From positions 8,609,994 to 8,673,993 of the forward strand of contig NC_064047.1 in assembly GCF_932526225.1 (NCBI RefSeq): a DNA stretch of 64,000 bases, in the 5' to 3' direction. Made by a program: the position numbers and the translations under genes. Shown piece after piece: positions 10,506 through 22,869 of this stretch (positions within the stretch are counted from its first letter, which is position 1; each line of letters starts with the position of its first letter). Below the pieces are notes generated by a model. The model did no database searches and was not told where the DNA came from. It saw nothing but the letters and a program-made list of their open reading frames with translations. Origin of the DNA: Nematostella vectensis (lineage: Eukaryota; Cnidaria; Anthozoa; Actiniaria; Edwardsiidae).

Positions 10506-12244
10506 GGCCTAGATTTAACGGCGTGCCAGGGTCGCATTATCGAGCCGCTCTAGAAAAGTTCGACAGATAATGCGATGTTAGCACGCCGTTTATTGCGCAC
10601 GAAATTGAATTAATGAGGAGGTCGCACCAACTTTCTGGGGTGAGTGGGCTAGTCGGATAATGCGACTATGGTACGGCGAGGGATTAAACGGTCCTCCAAG
10701 GTCGCACCAGTCATAACGATTACATTATGCATATTAGTTTATAATCAATGCAAATCGGTTTGGTTGAAGAAAAATAAAAAAAGGAGCTACCCCTGCAGAG
10801 TATTATTGACTCCCCCCGTTCTTCGCGCATGCGCCAAATTGATACAATAAAGGCCCGTCTACAAGAGCGAATTTTATGTGGCAAATGTATGTGGCAATTT
10901 TTATTTGCTCGTGTAGATGATCGGCAAATATTTGTTGTCAATTTGCGTCAGTAATGATTTTGTACAGCGGAGTTTCATACAAAACATAAAGGCTAGGGTA
11001 CAAAGAAAGGGGGGGGATGATGAATAGGGGTATGTAAATCCGCCGATCCGCAACATTTTCGGGGCAAATCCGTGGATCCGCAGATATTTTTAGATCCGCA
11101 TGATCAGACAGATAAACAATGGCATCGATTGAAATTCATTTAAAATCCGAAATTCGACCGTCAAAGCAGTCAAAATCCGAAATCCGTGCCCAAATTGTCA
11201 AAAGATCCTTGATCCGCTGTATTTCCAAAATCAGCCAATCCGCTGAAATAATCATCAAAATCCGAAATCCGTGAGCATTTTGGGGCTGAATCCGCCGATC
11301 CGCGAACCTATTCAAACCCCCCCCCCCCCCCACCCAAGAAAAATGGCGCCCATGCTACACGACGAATGAGAAGAAATGCTGCAGCAATAGCCGCTGTTAT
11401 GATGATGTATAAAAAATGGAAAAAAAAAAAAAAAAAACAGAGAAAATCTTGTTGAAGAATTAAGAATAACGGACCTCGATGGATTTCATAACTTCTTCCG
11501 GTAACAATAAGTAAACAAGTTTATCTCTCCATCCTTTCATGGAGGCCACCATGTTTGGATGCGCAAATGGTGGAGCCTGGGGTCTACTTTACGGAGACTG
11601 GGGTCTACTGAATTCAAAATATTTGCCACATTTTATGTGGCGTCTCGTTCACACGGACAAATTTAGATATTTAACAATTTTTATTTGCCAAATAAAAGCA
11701 TCATCTACACGAGCAAAATCCTGAGACCCTGTATGTAGCCTGAAAGCCCGTATGTATCGCCCCTTGGCTCGCACTTTTCAGGCAGTAGTGAAAATGGCGG
11801 CGTTTCGGAAATCACTACCTGAGAATTCGGCGGGCCGGGTACAGATGTGCAGCTCTTCGGGGACACGAAATACGAGTGCATTTCAAGCGAAATGCCGTTT
11901 TGAAATTAAAGAAAAAAAAAAACAGAAGACGCAGTAGAAGTCGTCGCCTTTTCTTTATCCAATCTATTGCGGCATGTAATCAATTCATTCTCCTCTTCCT
12001 ATCAGACCATATTGCTCTGACCAAGAAGGCTTTTCTAGTCATTTCTAGTCTTCGTGTTCTGTCCTCCATTGTAGCGCCATAAGACAAAGCAGTATGTATT
12101 TTGTGCCTGATGACTATATTGTTACACTCCATACCCATGGGAGTTAACAAACAAAAAGTCGACGTTTTATTGTAGAGCCGCTCTATGATCGAACCTCTAC
12201 CAAACCAGAACGGTGCGACTCTGGCACGCCGTTTAATCTAGGCC
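10506..12244. mobile_element. 1.7-kb DNA transposon-like element with inverted ends, probable TA TSD
   Basis: The left end GGCCTAGATTTAACGGCGTG and the complement at 12213-12244 match over more than 30 bp, with TA at 10504-10505 and 12245-12246. The interior has a second hairpin (about 10518-10590, ending in ACGCCGTT), a block rich in 'ccgatccgc'-like words (about 11036-11310), and an inner pair of inverted segments containing TTTTTATTTGC (about 10855-10935 and 11615-11712). No transposase ORF was found. It may be a composite of nested elements. Confidence 0.6.
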
Positions 12245-12895
12245 TAAGTTGTTTTGTGTTCTTATAGTTTTTAGAAAATACTGTGTTTAAACTTATCGTA
12301 AGCTACTCTCCTCGAATTTCTTACGAGCGTCCAAAAATCATAAATCTGCGATTTGAAGTGTAGGGTTTCACACGCTGTTACGACGAAATTTGTAATGAAA
12401 AAGCTGACGCAGTTTTGTTGAACTGTTTATGTTTTTGTTATGCAACACCGAATTGCTCCAGCGGTGAAACTAACATTTCGAGGATCTTATAACAAACAAT
12501 TAATTTGAAATATTGATTGTCAGTTTTCAAGAATAATCAGTTCACTTCTTACCTGATATTAGCCTCTGCAATAATAACTTGCAATAATAAAAACGATAGA
12601 ATGGTAAGGGTTAGAAACAGTCTTTTTGACGCATTTTTTAGCGCTAAACGAGATAGTTCTAGGTTTGAAACATTCTTATAAATTGTATAAATATATCATG
12701 CATGGTTCCCAGGCAAATACGAAGGCTCGCTAAAACCCTACTTAGAAACATAAAAAAAAAGATGGAAAATAAATTTTGCTAACCTTAACAATAAATATTT
12801 TGAGATATGCGCTATGATGATACTCGAGGACAAGAGTTGAACTAATGGCGCAACGCATGCTTTGCAAATCTAACGGACTGCACACATTCTAAAAT
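12245..12895. other. No gene seen
   Basis: AT-rich intergenic DNA. A tRNA-like fragment may lie around 12825-12890 but does not fold convincingly. Confidence 0.5.
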
Positions 12896-13419
12896 TACGG
12901 AGCCCGGGAAGTGCCATTGTAGATTGCCTACCTTTTTTTTTTGGATCGTGTTCATTTTTTAGGGGATCGCGCGTACATTTTTAGGGATCGCGCTCATTTT
13001 ATTTTTTTTTTTTTTGATCGCGTACACATTTTTTTCTCGACTCTTTTTCCCGACTTTTTTCTCGACTTTTTTCCCGACTTTTTTCTCGACTTTTTTCCCG
13101 ACTTTTTTTCTCGACTTTTTTCTCGACTTTTTTCTCGACTTTTCCCTCGACTTTTTTCTCGACTTTTTTCTCGACTTTTTGGTTTGGATCGGGTATTTAC
13201 GGAGCCCGGGAAGTGCCATTGTAGATCGCCTACTTTTTTTTTGGATCGTGTTCATTTTTGGGGGGATCGCGCGTACATTTTTGGGGATCGCGCTCATCTT
13301 TTTTTTTTTTTTGATCGCGTACCCCCTTTTTTTTCGACTTTTTTCCCGACTTTTTCCTCGACTTTTTTCCCGACTTTTTTCTCGACTTTTTTCTCGACTT
13401 TTCTCTCGACTTTTTTAAA
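12896..13419. repeat. Duplicated 300-bp block with CTCGACTTTTTT minisatellite
   Basis: Two direct copies (from about 12898 and 13198) both begin with ACGGAGCCCGGGAAGTGCCA and carry GGATCGCGCGTACATTTTT words. Each is followed by a tract of 11-13-bp units (TTTTTTCTCGAC / TTTTTTCCCGAC). The plus strand is strongly pyrimidine-rich. The Phe/Asp or Lys/Ser/Arg ORFs are repeat artefacts. Confidence 0.9.
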
Positions 13420-13534
13420 CTACCAGTAATAATAATATCATATTTCTAAATCCATTTGGTGCGTTCTGATGTTACACCTGAATACTAATGCCTGTAACAG
13501 TTATGTGCAATAACTATGCCCTCGCGGCTAGGGA

Positions 13535-13890
13535 ACTTCGCAACAACGGCGAAAGTCCGGAAACGGTGATCCCAAAAATAAAATAAACTCGTTTTTATGG
13601 ACCCATAAAAGAATAGACATGTCTAGAACCTTATTTTTTAACATAGCGAACAATGATAGTCTGGTTTTTAGCCAACAAGTTCCCGTCCTTGCTAGAACTG
13701 TGTAACAAAGTCGGAGTTTTCAAATTTTAGTTTGGAGGAAAACGGCTAAAATTTATCAGACAGAGTAGATTTCAGAGTACATTTCACGTCTGGTTTTTGG
13801 AATGTTCAATTGTTTCCCGCCATTACCGTTCGCGTTGCCGTATATTCCGTATTGCTTGTTTTCAAATTCTTTACCTTGTATTACGTCGTG
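13535..13890. repeat. Dispersed repeat, copy 1 (partner at 22870-23181)
   Basis: It shares an ordered series of words with 22870-23160: ACTCGTTT, AACGTTCCCGTCC-like, GGAAAACGGCT, TATCAGACAGA, TTCACGTCTGG and TTCGCGTTGCCGT. The copies are diverged by substitutions and indels. No coding content is conserved. Confidence 0.7.
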
Positions 13891-15051
13891 CTGGATATCC
13901 TCCGCTCATGTGCGACGACAACTGTCCTATACGTGCATTTATAAGCACTACACGGGTCCAGTGTTTGCAGAATTCGACTTTGATTTATTTTATTATTAAA
14001 CTTTGGAAAAGTGTTAATGAAAAAAATGAAAAAGTGAGTAATTAAAGGTAATAACCTGAACTATTGAACTAAGATTGTGCCACGCAATGAATATGAATAT
14101 TAATATGACGATTGAGGGGATGATCCTCAAAAGAGCACAAAAACCCATTCTTTTTAAAGCATTCTTTTAAAAGAAACAAACTTTCCAACCCGAAAAAAAC
14201 GATCCTCCATTTCACACCCCAAAAATACAAGCCTCTTTGACACTTTATTACCTCTTACCTCGTGTACGTATTTGTACTCCACATCTCTACGACCCACCCC
14301 TCCCCCCATTACTCAAGAATGTTCCACGCTTGTAGTTACATACCCCCTAATGTCGCTTATGTATAAGTAACCCATAACCCGTTTCCCAAGTACCGTCCAC
14401 AAGCGATTCTTTTTTTGTGCATATAGTTTCTCTTTTTACAAAACTTGGCCTTAATCAATGCATAAGTGTTTCATATATATTTAAAAACTTCCGTTTTGAG
14501 GGATTTGATTCTAATTAAATTATTTTAATTAAAAGATTAAAAGATCGCTTTTAATAGCTAGTGTACACTGTTACGAGGCTGGTTTTCTACCATGTGCAAA
14601 CGTGTGAAATGGGTGATTTTATAAATTTATCATTCTCTTTTGCAAATAATGCTCATAATGCACACAAATGTTTTTTGTGGCTAGGGGGCTCTAAAGGTAA
14701 AGCGACACCTAGGATCACTAAAATTGCTTTGCCGCGCCTATTTTGTATAATTGCAAGTAGTTCTATTTATCTGTAAGGACACATCCAGTTAACGATGAAT
14801 TAACGAAAACTTGTTGAAACAGAAAAACATATACATTTGTTGACTTGATTCTTTAAGAACTTCCTTTCGTCCTTTTTTCAATTTTCGTGATTTTCGACTC
14901 GAACAAGTTAAATGCAGAAACAAAAACTTTATTCTTCTCTGTGCATTAATGTTACTGTTTTATAATTTTACTAGCATTGGGCGACGAGGAATATGTAATA
15001 TGATGACCATTATTTCATCGTCGACTCCAATATGCTGATGATAATCAGAAG
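13891..15051. other. No gene seen
   Basis: AT-rich DNA without convincing exons. The segment GGGGATGATC at about 14115 has an inverted partner near 18042-18050, possibly the ends of an old element, but the support is weak. Confidence 0.4.
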
Positions 15052-15172
15052 CCGGTTCCTAGAAAGCAGTTTAGCGCTAACACACGGATAAATACGGGCT
15101 ATCTCGACATTTGATTAGATAAAAGTGGCATTCATCCCTAGGCTAATGTTAACCTGCTTTCTAGAAACCCGG
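15052..15172. mobile_element. 121-bp MITE
   Basis: The ends CCGGTTCCTAGAAAGCAG and CTGCTTTCTAGAAACCCGG are imperfect inverted repeats around a short interior. A copy-number check would settle it. Confidence 0.6.
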
Positions 15173-16604
15173 AACAGGCGCGTACACAATAGGGGGTGCG
15201 CGCCAAAACGTGGGTCATTTTTTACAGAAGGGTAGTCAAATACTATCCTTTTTCCATACGATACCTAAGACTACGTATCCGCTTTTTCGCCAATCAAAAA
15301 TGAATTTTAGTTTCTAGATAATAATTGCGCAGTTTTCGTTCCACAAATTATACTTGATCAGAGTAATGAAGAGCTTTTGATCTTCCGCTTATCACTGGCA
15401 CTATTTACATTATTAGCGCTAGTAACAGGATATGTGATCCTAGATGAGCAAATACAAGCGAGACAGTTATACCATCTAGAATGATGTTTTTTGAAAAGTG
15501 TTTTGCGTATTGAAAAAGTTGTTAATACTGCAAATATGTTAGTAGAAAGGAAAAAGACACAAAAATTTAATGTTGTTTTTTCTTTACAAATTTCAGCCTA
15601 AGCAACGATCTCTATCATTTTTTTTGGAAGAAAAAAAGCTAAAAAACTAGAGCAAATCTGTTCAATCCACAAATGTTTCTAAAATAAGAATAAACAGTGT
15701 TCTCAGATCAAACTATGAATTTAACTTAAATGTAACATTCGAGGGCATACAACGAGCCGCCCTTACCGAAACACGTTAAAATGGCATATTTCGTCGTTTG
15801 GATGTGTTCTGATGCCGAAAATATCCATTTTAAAAGTTGCTGGGAAAAAATTATCTGTTCCTTTTTCAGGAGGGACTATTCCTTTATTTCCCAGCCAGCA
15901 GTGGTTAGGCATTTCAGCACATGAATATTTGCCCGTATAACCGGTCGGGACTTTTTCCCCAAGCATCCGCTCCAGCGCCCCCAAAAATATTCCCAGCACA
16001 ACTAGTTCAATTCCATAAATTTCCCACCAGAACCATTATTCGGGACCATTTTTTTTCCCAGCAACCGAGGGATGAAAACTCTTCCCAGCCAGCAAAAGAA
16101 ACAGATATTTTGCGAAACAGATCCGTTTTGTGCCCTTGAACATTGTCGTCGTCGTCGCACATTTAACCATCAAATCGTCTAGTCTTAAAAAAGCCCGCTG
16201 TACCAAAGAATCCCTCACGATCCACTCACGAGGGCACGGTATACTTTAGGCCAATAATTCAACGAATCTCCGTGATATTAGTATCATTATTGATATGAAA
16301 ACAGGGCCTTTAAAAGCTAATCAATGTCGTGTATCACCTAAAACCTAAGAAGAGGGATGGATAGAAAGAGATACCGCAAAAAAAAAAAAAAAAAACTTGA
16401 AAAAGGCACCAACCGCCCCCTCCCAACCATTTTGCTAAACTGTAGGCGCCTCAGGATTTGCTAAGGAAGGGGTTGTTTAAATGCTTAGTGTGATAACTGG
16501 TTTAGTGTAATACGCTTTTAGTTGATCCGCTTGTCATTTACGACATCAAGCAGTAGTTTCCTATCGTATTCACAAAATGTGATGGTTTGCATTATAATTC
16601 AGTC
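15173..16604. other. No gene seen; TE-like fragments
   Basis: It holds a short GC-rich end-like string at 15176-15210 (GGCGCGTACACAATAGGGGG) resembling MITE ends at about 20920 and 42290. A block with repeated TTCCCAGC words (about 15830-16100) is probably an old transposon fragment. No exon is supported. Confidence 0.4.
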
Positions 16605-17336
16605 TCAACCTCGTTCCCAGTGCCCTCTCCCCTCATTTGGGTCGATGAGACAGTGCCGAATAACGTATGCGCATGCGCGTGTTCTGGCGAAAATAAACAA
16701 AATCTCAATCGTTCGGTACGAAAGGCTGAACTCAGTCGCTGTTTTGACTTACTGTACAGCATTAAAACCATACTATACAAAAGATGACAGATTTGTTTAA
16801 GAAAGTTATAGCCTTAATATTGGTCTAGTTTTCTTGGCATTTGCAAAAATGTGACAGTTCGCCGGTAAAAAGCCGCCATTTCAAAACAAAAAGGCTGGTT
16901 TAACCGCGCGGTAATGGAACTTATTATTCCTGCGCGCCAGTGCTGAAAAACGCAAGACTAGTTCCAGTACCGCGCGGTTAATAAAGCCTTTTTGTTTTAA
17001 AATGGCGGCTTTTTACCGGCGAATTTTGAAATGTCACATTTTGGCAAATGCTAAGAAAACTAGACCAAACATTAGGCTATAATTTACTTTATGACTCCCT
17101 TATTATCAAACAAATCTGTCATCTGTTGTACAGTATGGTTTTAATGCTGTACAGTTAGTCAAAACAGCAACTGAAGTAAGCCTTTCGTACCTTTACTCGA
17201 ACGATTCAACACTACGATTGTGCTGTTTTCGCCAGAGCACGCGCATGCGCATACGTTATTCAGCACTGTCGTCCTGCGCTTTTCAGCAATGCTGGTCGAT
17301 GACAGGAAAGAGAGAGGGCCCTGGGAACGAGGTTGA
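16605..17336. mobile_element. 732-bp foldback element, long inverted arms, 8-bp TSD
   Basis: Arms of about 320-370 bp (16605-16922 and about 16961-17336) are inverted copies around a loop of some 40 bp. The termini read TCAACCTCGTTCCCAG. The flanks are ATTCAGTC (16597-16604) and TTTCAGTC (17337-17344), 7 of 8 identical, which suggests hAT-type insertion. There is no coding content. The GC-rich inner stem includes ACCGCGCGGT. Confidence 0.85.
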
Positions 17337-17344
17337 TTTCAGTC

Positions 17345-18636
17345 TAGTACTCAGGCGTCGCGCGATGCATTATGGGGAGGTTGAGGAGGCGTACGTGCAG
17401 TACGGTGCATGACGCGGTCAGCAGTCGAAATTTGGTCTTCGCTTCATGTTTCCTGTGGGTGTCAACAGCAAATAACGCCTGGGAACGAGTCTGATATAGT
17501 TTTTAGGTTTTGTATCATAACTCCTGAATTAGGTTTTATTTGCACGCGTATCAAACCTCCAAAATTTATAAATTACCCTATATTTATTCCAGATAATAAT
17601 AATCATTATTCTAGACAATATGTCTTTAAAACCACAGAGACTTGATATACTGAATGTAACTGAATTTAACCTTTACTAAAATATAGATTAGCTAGCATGG
17701 CAATTTTGTCCCATTTTATTAAAGTTTTAACAAAGACATTTGAGTCTAGGTTTTGCAACATTTAAAGTATTCGTTTTGTTAACCCGATCAGAATGGGAAG
17801 CTTTGTCTGTCAACCATGAGAGGGGTTCTCAAAATTTATTTCTATAAACACAACTTTGGTACCTAAACGATCTGGGACTAGCTATACAATAGTAGGAAGC
17901 ACTGTTAACTGAACAAAACTAACATTTAAACAACGACTCCCTTACTCAGTATTAATTTAAAACCAGACTCAAATTCGGCGCCCAAAAAAATGTGACCCCC
18001 CTTTGACAGCCCAAAAAAATACTTTTATACCCTAAAAGATAGGACGATCATCCCCGACACCGAGTCGTAGGCCTTAGTCTCATACCGAAACATGAGGAAA
18101 GCCGGTAGCTTTTGACGTTCATGTAAATCATAGATGGTAAATCATAAAAAAGTTCTTTTCCTATTCAAATTGTAATTAATCCCGATTATCTATAGCGCAC
18201 AGCCATACACAAACGTGTAAAGCTCAATTTATTTCTTTTAAAGGCATCTCCACGCAGAGCAGCAAAGAGCTCTGCTGGCCGAGGGAATTTCCTCTGCGCC
18301 AGAAGCCTTTTCTTTAAGAAAATTGCTGCTCATTAATCTTTTATACAAGTCAATATTCTCAACACAACTGTCAAAATAACGGAACCTGCACTACAGGGGA
18401 TCATACTTTTTGATTTGCCAGTTTTTGCTCTTCAAATGTAACCACTTGTTGTGATTTTATCAACATATAGAATAAACAAAATTGTAGTAAAGCAAACTGA
18501 ATTATATCCACTCTATGTCAATGCCATTAGACGTAATTAAACCAAGTATACTTACAAGAGGTTTTTTTCTAATTGCTCGCAATTATCATCGGCTATTGGT
18601 CCTGAGCTAACGAACTGCCTTAGTCACAAAGTAAAC
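17345..18636. other. No gene seen
   Basis: AT-rich intergenic DNA with one stem-forming stretch (about 18250-18300, CAGAGCAGCAAAGAGCTCTG). No coding or RNA gene is supported. Confidence 0.45.
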
Positions 18637-19059
18637 TTGGAGAGCAATAGAAAACACAGAGGAATGGAAACTGTACGTGAGCTGAGCCCGAAAATGCCCT
18701 ACATAACGGAATTTGACTTTCACGAGGAAATACTTGAGTTTAAAAAACGGTTTCCTAAGTCTCTTGAGCAGCAAAGATCAGGTATTCAGAAACAGTGGAG
18801 TGATGAGAGCGGGAAAACCTAAGGATTTTCGTACAATAATCAGTCCTTGAGGCGACAGAAACGAGACACAAAGAAGAAAGCACCTGAAAAGGAATCGGCG
18901 GATAAGGCAGAAAACGAGAATCGGGAGAAAAAGCCAATGAGAAAGGCTCAAAGTTGTGATAGCGATCGAATGACGGGTGAAGTCTACTCGTTTGTGGTCG
19001 TGGCGGCGGAAGATACGAACTCAAAATATCGCCTGATTAAAAAGAAGGCAGAATCTTAG
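18637..19059 (+). pseudogene. Orphan hydrophilic ORF interrupted by one in-frame TAA
   Basis: Two ORFs in the same frame are separated only by TAA at 18820-18822. The first in-frame ATG is at 18664. The first part is acidic/basic mixed; the second is Lys/Glu-rich and ends in a less charged stretch (GEVYSFVVVAAEDTNSKYR) before TAG at 19057-19059. I recognise no domain. The codon pattern is gene-like in places, but a 141-codon run with one stop can arise by chance. It may be a decayed single-exon gene, a sequencing error in a real gene, or nothing. Confidence 0.25.
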
Positions 19060-19160
19060 CAACCAAAAACAGATATACTACTGTGTTACACTACAACCAC
19101 AAGTTTGTGCAATATGGTGACATTTCGGTACTTAACGAGATTTTTATTATATTCTACTTA

Positions 19161-19298
19161 GGCTAAGTTCAAATGTCGTATTGTCCACGAGCCGTATTCA
19201 ATGCAAATGCATGCAAACGAATCGAGTCGATTGTTTCTTCATTTCCATGCATTTTCATTGAATTCGGCTCATGGATAATACGACGCTTGAACTTAGCC
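19161..19298. mobile_element. 138-bp MITE, TA TSD
   Basis: The ends GGCTAAGTTCAAATGTCGTA and TACGACGCTTGAACTTAGCC are inverted copies. TA lies on both sides (19159-19160, 19299-19300), as for Tc1/mariner-type insertions. Confidence 0.85.
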
Positions 19299-19538
19299 TA
19301 AGAAAGAAATTTGGAAATGATGTGTGAGTATGGATCTCAGAATATCCACAACAAACCAGAAAAAAAACTCTGATGAATCTTAACAACAAGGAGCAAAATA
19401 TAATGTGTGGTTCACGAACACGCTGATTCCCAAGGAGAATGTCAATGTATTTACAAAAACGTGCGCATTGCGAAGGCTAGGACCCAGTTCCCTATACCGG
19501 CGCACCAAGATTACACGTCACAAGCCCCGTGCAAACTG

Positions 19539-19680
19539 CGCCAGCACCTGCAAGCATTGCTGGCGAATCCTTGCTCGACTGACCACAAGACAAAGCAAAA
19601 GTCAGAAAGTACATTTCCCATTTTGACATTTCCATTGTCCTTCAAGCGAAATTCGCCAGGAATGCTGGCAGGTGCTGGCG
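19539..19680. mobile_element. MITE family with CGCCAGCACCTGC ends, copy 1
   Basis: The inverted ends CGCCAGCACCTGCAAGCATT / AATGCTGGCAGGTGCTGGCG enclose a conserved core. A second copy is at 43021-43171 in a UBE2J1 intron, with the same core order (CTTGCTCGACTGACCACAAG, then TTTCCCATTTTGACATTTCC). Confidence 0.85.
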
Positions 19681-21044
19681 TAGGAACACCAATATGCTTG
19701 ACTTCCAACTCGTTTCTGTGATCCGGCATACTTGACCAGGGGCGATAGGATAGTCTCACTTTTTAAACTATCTGTTTAAAAATTCAATTTCAATTTCAAA
19801 CAGAATAGTGCGAGCGTGCACACAGATGGCGATACTAAAAAGAAATTGGGTAAATCCAGAAAATAACCAAAGAAGTTTGCATTAACCGCCCCCGCGCTCG
19901 ACGTCGTTGGAAATAGAGCAATATAGTGCGATCTAAAGCTTTTTGACGTTAACAATTCAAATTGACCATTACATACAGGCTCGCCCTTCCTTTGATACTT
20001 TGCTTTGATGGCTATTCAAGGACAGCGAGAATCTTAACCTTGGTAGCACCTATGATGTAGCCATAAAGTGAACTTTAATAAAGGACCAGAAAAATGTGTA
20101 CAATTAGAAATTTTTATATTGATGATAACAACAATGTATTGCATTCTTACAAGGGTTGTTTCGTTTTAAAGGGTGATGAATCACTGACCTGTATATGGTT
20201 TGTATGGGTTGACGGTGTCGTCGATGCCTTCTTCAAAGCAACTGCACACGGTGTGTTGTCGTGAAGCGATATAAGTGAAGCCCCAGGCCTCAATACCGTT
20301 ACCTATTAGCTGCGGCTAGATCTATCTCAAATTACCAAGTAGAACAAATAACAATTCATATAGAGAAAGCCGACATTTCCCTTCAGGGAATGCAAACACG
20401 TGAGTGATCTATTTTGCACTTTATATAAGCTTGCTTCAATTTCAAATTACAAAGTAAAAAAAAACCTTTCTTATAGAAAAAAAGCTGACATTTCCTTTAA
20501 TTCTCGATAAAATGCAAGCCCTTTTTGAGAGTGATCTAAGCAATCATACTTGCATGATAACATCCCTTCATTAAGACTGTCTGCTTAGTGCAGCACTACC
20601 TCGTTGTTATATGGATATCTGGTGTCATTTAGTTATTCGACCACTTGTCAGATCTCTTATTTCTTTATTAGCGGAGAATTTGTTTTTTGTCAAATTATAA
20701 TATTTTTGTGTGTCTCGTTTGAAACCGGAGGCTCATATTAACATGTTTAGCACAAAAGCGGCTCTATCACATGATATAGAATCACAAGCGCTCACCCAGG
20801 ATTGAATGGGGGCTGCGCAGTCATATGTATCATATGTAAAAAGGATAGTATTTAATAATCATTAAAAAGAAATGACCAGCTTTATGGCGGCCAGGGGGGG
20901 TGGAGCTCACACATTCATGTGTACGCGCCTGGAATCACTCATGTCCACGCTTTCATTCATTATAAAGTTGAACCTCCATATCAAGGACCTCCATTGCATG
21001 TGCGAGATCTACAGCTATTTTAATAAACGTTGTCAAAGAGCGCT
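19681..21044. other. No gene seen; one MITE-like fragment at about 20793-20930
   Basis: The fragment (CTGCGCAGTCATATG ... GGCGGCCAGGG ... TGTACGCGCCTG) is shared with about 42147-42296. The rest is AT-rich non-coding DNA. Confidence 0.5.
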
Positions 21045-22565
21045 GTACAGGACCCGAAATGATCCCAGGACCCGAAACGATCCCAGGACCCGAAACGATC
21101 CCCAAAAGTACCCCAACTGATCCTGGGACCCGAAACGATCCCCAAGAGTCCCCGAAATGAACCCCAAGGAATTGCAGTAATGGACAACAAAAGGAATGTG
21201 TAAGGATTGGCTTTCAGTTTTAAAAACATATGAAACATTTAGCTTTATTTGTGTTATTAAAAGGGAATTTACATTAACTAAAACTATAGTCTTAAGATAT
21301 TAAAATAGTACTGCGGGGGAAATACAGTGGTTGAGTCAGAAATTGGTGTCAACTAACAATTCCTGTGATAGTAATTTGAAGAATACGGCGTGGATAAATC
21401 ATTTTCACATAACAAGCCAAAAAGAAAGGATAGGACATGCTGCTTTACATAGGAAGCGAAATGTTTTAAAGTTATTTTTTGGCATGTTTGTTTTCGGTGA
21501 ATGAAAGACCTATCATATCATAAGATCATGCCGGGGTGTACGCACGACTGCATGAGGAAATTCAAAACTCACATAATATTGCTTTCAACTAAAGCCACAT
21601 CCTCTTAATATTTTGCATCGGTAGTAGAAGGGTTGTTCGAGTGTATTACTCAGTGTGCTTTTGTCATTCCATCTTCTCGGCCAAACCGGCTGCCTAAATA
21701 TAATGTGTCGGTAAATATTCGCTCGTGTAAACAAGAATTTCGTGGTGAAATACATGTTTGGTTGTCAAATGAATATTAATTTTTAGGGGTGATGTTTACC
21801 GGAAATGAGATTTATAGTGTCAGAGTCATGTGTCGGAACCGCAAAATGTTTAGAGTGTGATGGAAGGTCGAGAGTTTGGTTGATCTGAGCAAAGCTGTGC
21901 TATGTTTATGCTGTATTCCTTTCAGTAGCAATTGAAAGTTGTGTATTTGTTTTGGACTCTGTTTATGTGTTTAACGCCGGGCAATGTAATAAATAGAAGT
22001 ATTGTATTGGAATTTAATATTTTTAAGTCACGTTGTTTATAAATTGAGTCCCTGTTAACCCTTAATTATGCTTCAAGAATTGCAAATATTTCTTTTGCTT
22101 TCCCTTTGTCCATTACCGCAATTTCTTGGGGTTGATTTCGGGGACTCCTCGGTGTCGTTTCGGGTCCCAGGATCAGTTGGGGTACTTTTGGGGATCGTTT
22201 CGGGTCCTGGGATCGTTTCGGGTCCTGGGATCGTTTCGGGTCCTGGGATCGTTTCGGGTCCTGGGATCATTTCGGGTCCTGGGATCGTTTCGGGTCCCGG
22301 GATCAGTTGGGGGACTTTTGGGGATCATTTCGGGTCCTGGGATCGTTTCGGGTCCTGGGATCATTTCGGGTCCTGGGATCGTTTCGGGTCCCGGGATCAG
22401 TTGGGGGACTTTTGGGGATCGTTTCGGGTCCTGGGATCGTTTCGGGTCCTGGGATCATTTCGGGTCCTGGGATCGTTTCGGGTCCCGGGATCAGTTGGGG
22501 GACTTTTGGGGATCATTTCGGGTCCTGGGATCGTTTCGGGTCCTGGGATCATTCGGGATCTGTAC
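21045..22565. mobile_element. 1.5-kb element with minisatellite inverted ends, TSD AGCGCT
   Basis: The left end GTACAGGACCCGAAATGATC is inverted to the right end (GATCATTCGGGATCTGTAC). AGCGCT flanks both sides (21039-21044, 22566-22571). Both ends are arrays of an 18-bp unit (GGGATCGTTTCGGGTCCT); the right array (22130-22555) has a higher-order pattern spaced by CAGTTGGGGGACTTTTGGGG. The unoccupied host repeat is present in inverse orientation at about 33624-33683, where the two flanks meet directly. The ORFs across the array are artefacts and no transposase is visible. Confidence 0.82.
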
Positions 22566-22869
22566 AGCGCTCTGCCGCACGCGCCCATACTGCGAGGTAG
22601 TATGGGTAATATTATGTTGTTTCCATCTTTGCCATCCTTCACCGCCGACACGAACTTCGTTGAACGATATCAGGATGGCAGTACAGTCTGATAATTTTCT
22701 AAATATATATTTGCACGTTCTTAAACAAGGAACAAGAGCGGGTTTGGCACCTATCCCGTAAGAGGTGTCAAACGGAGACTATGTAGTTACACTAAAAGAA
22801 AACCTGTTGGCAAAGTGCCTGAACGAAATAGCAACGACGACGGCGACCGACTGCAGGGAGAACCCATAA

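Noticed and set aside
12941-13429. Phe/Asp-rich and Lys/Ser/Arg-rich ORFs
   Set aside because: Frames of the CTCGACTTTTTT minisatellite.
14115-18050. A 3.9-kb element with GGGGATGATC inverted ends
   Set aside because: The match is only about 12 bases with no TSD, and other elements lie between; too weak to call.
22068-22761. Two overlapping ORFs of more than 200 codons, Gly/Pro/Ser-rich
   Set aside because: Frames of the 18-bp array at the end of a transposon-like element; six-codon repeat with no domain.
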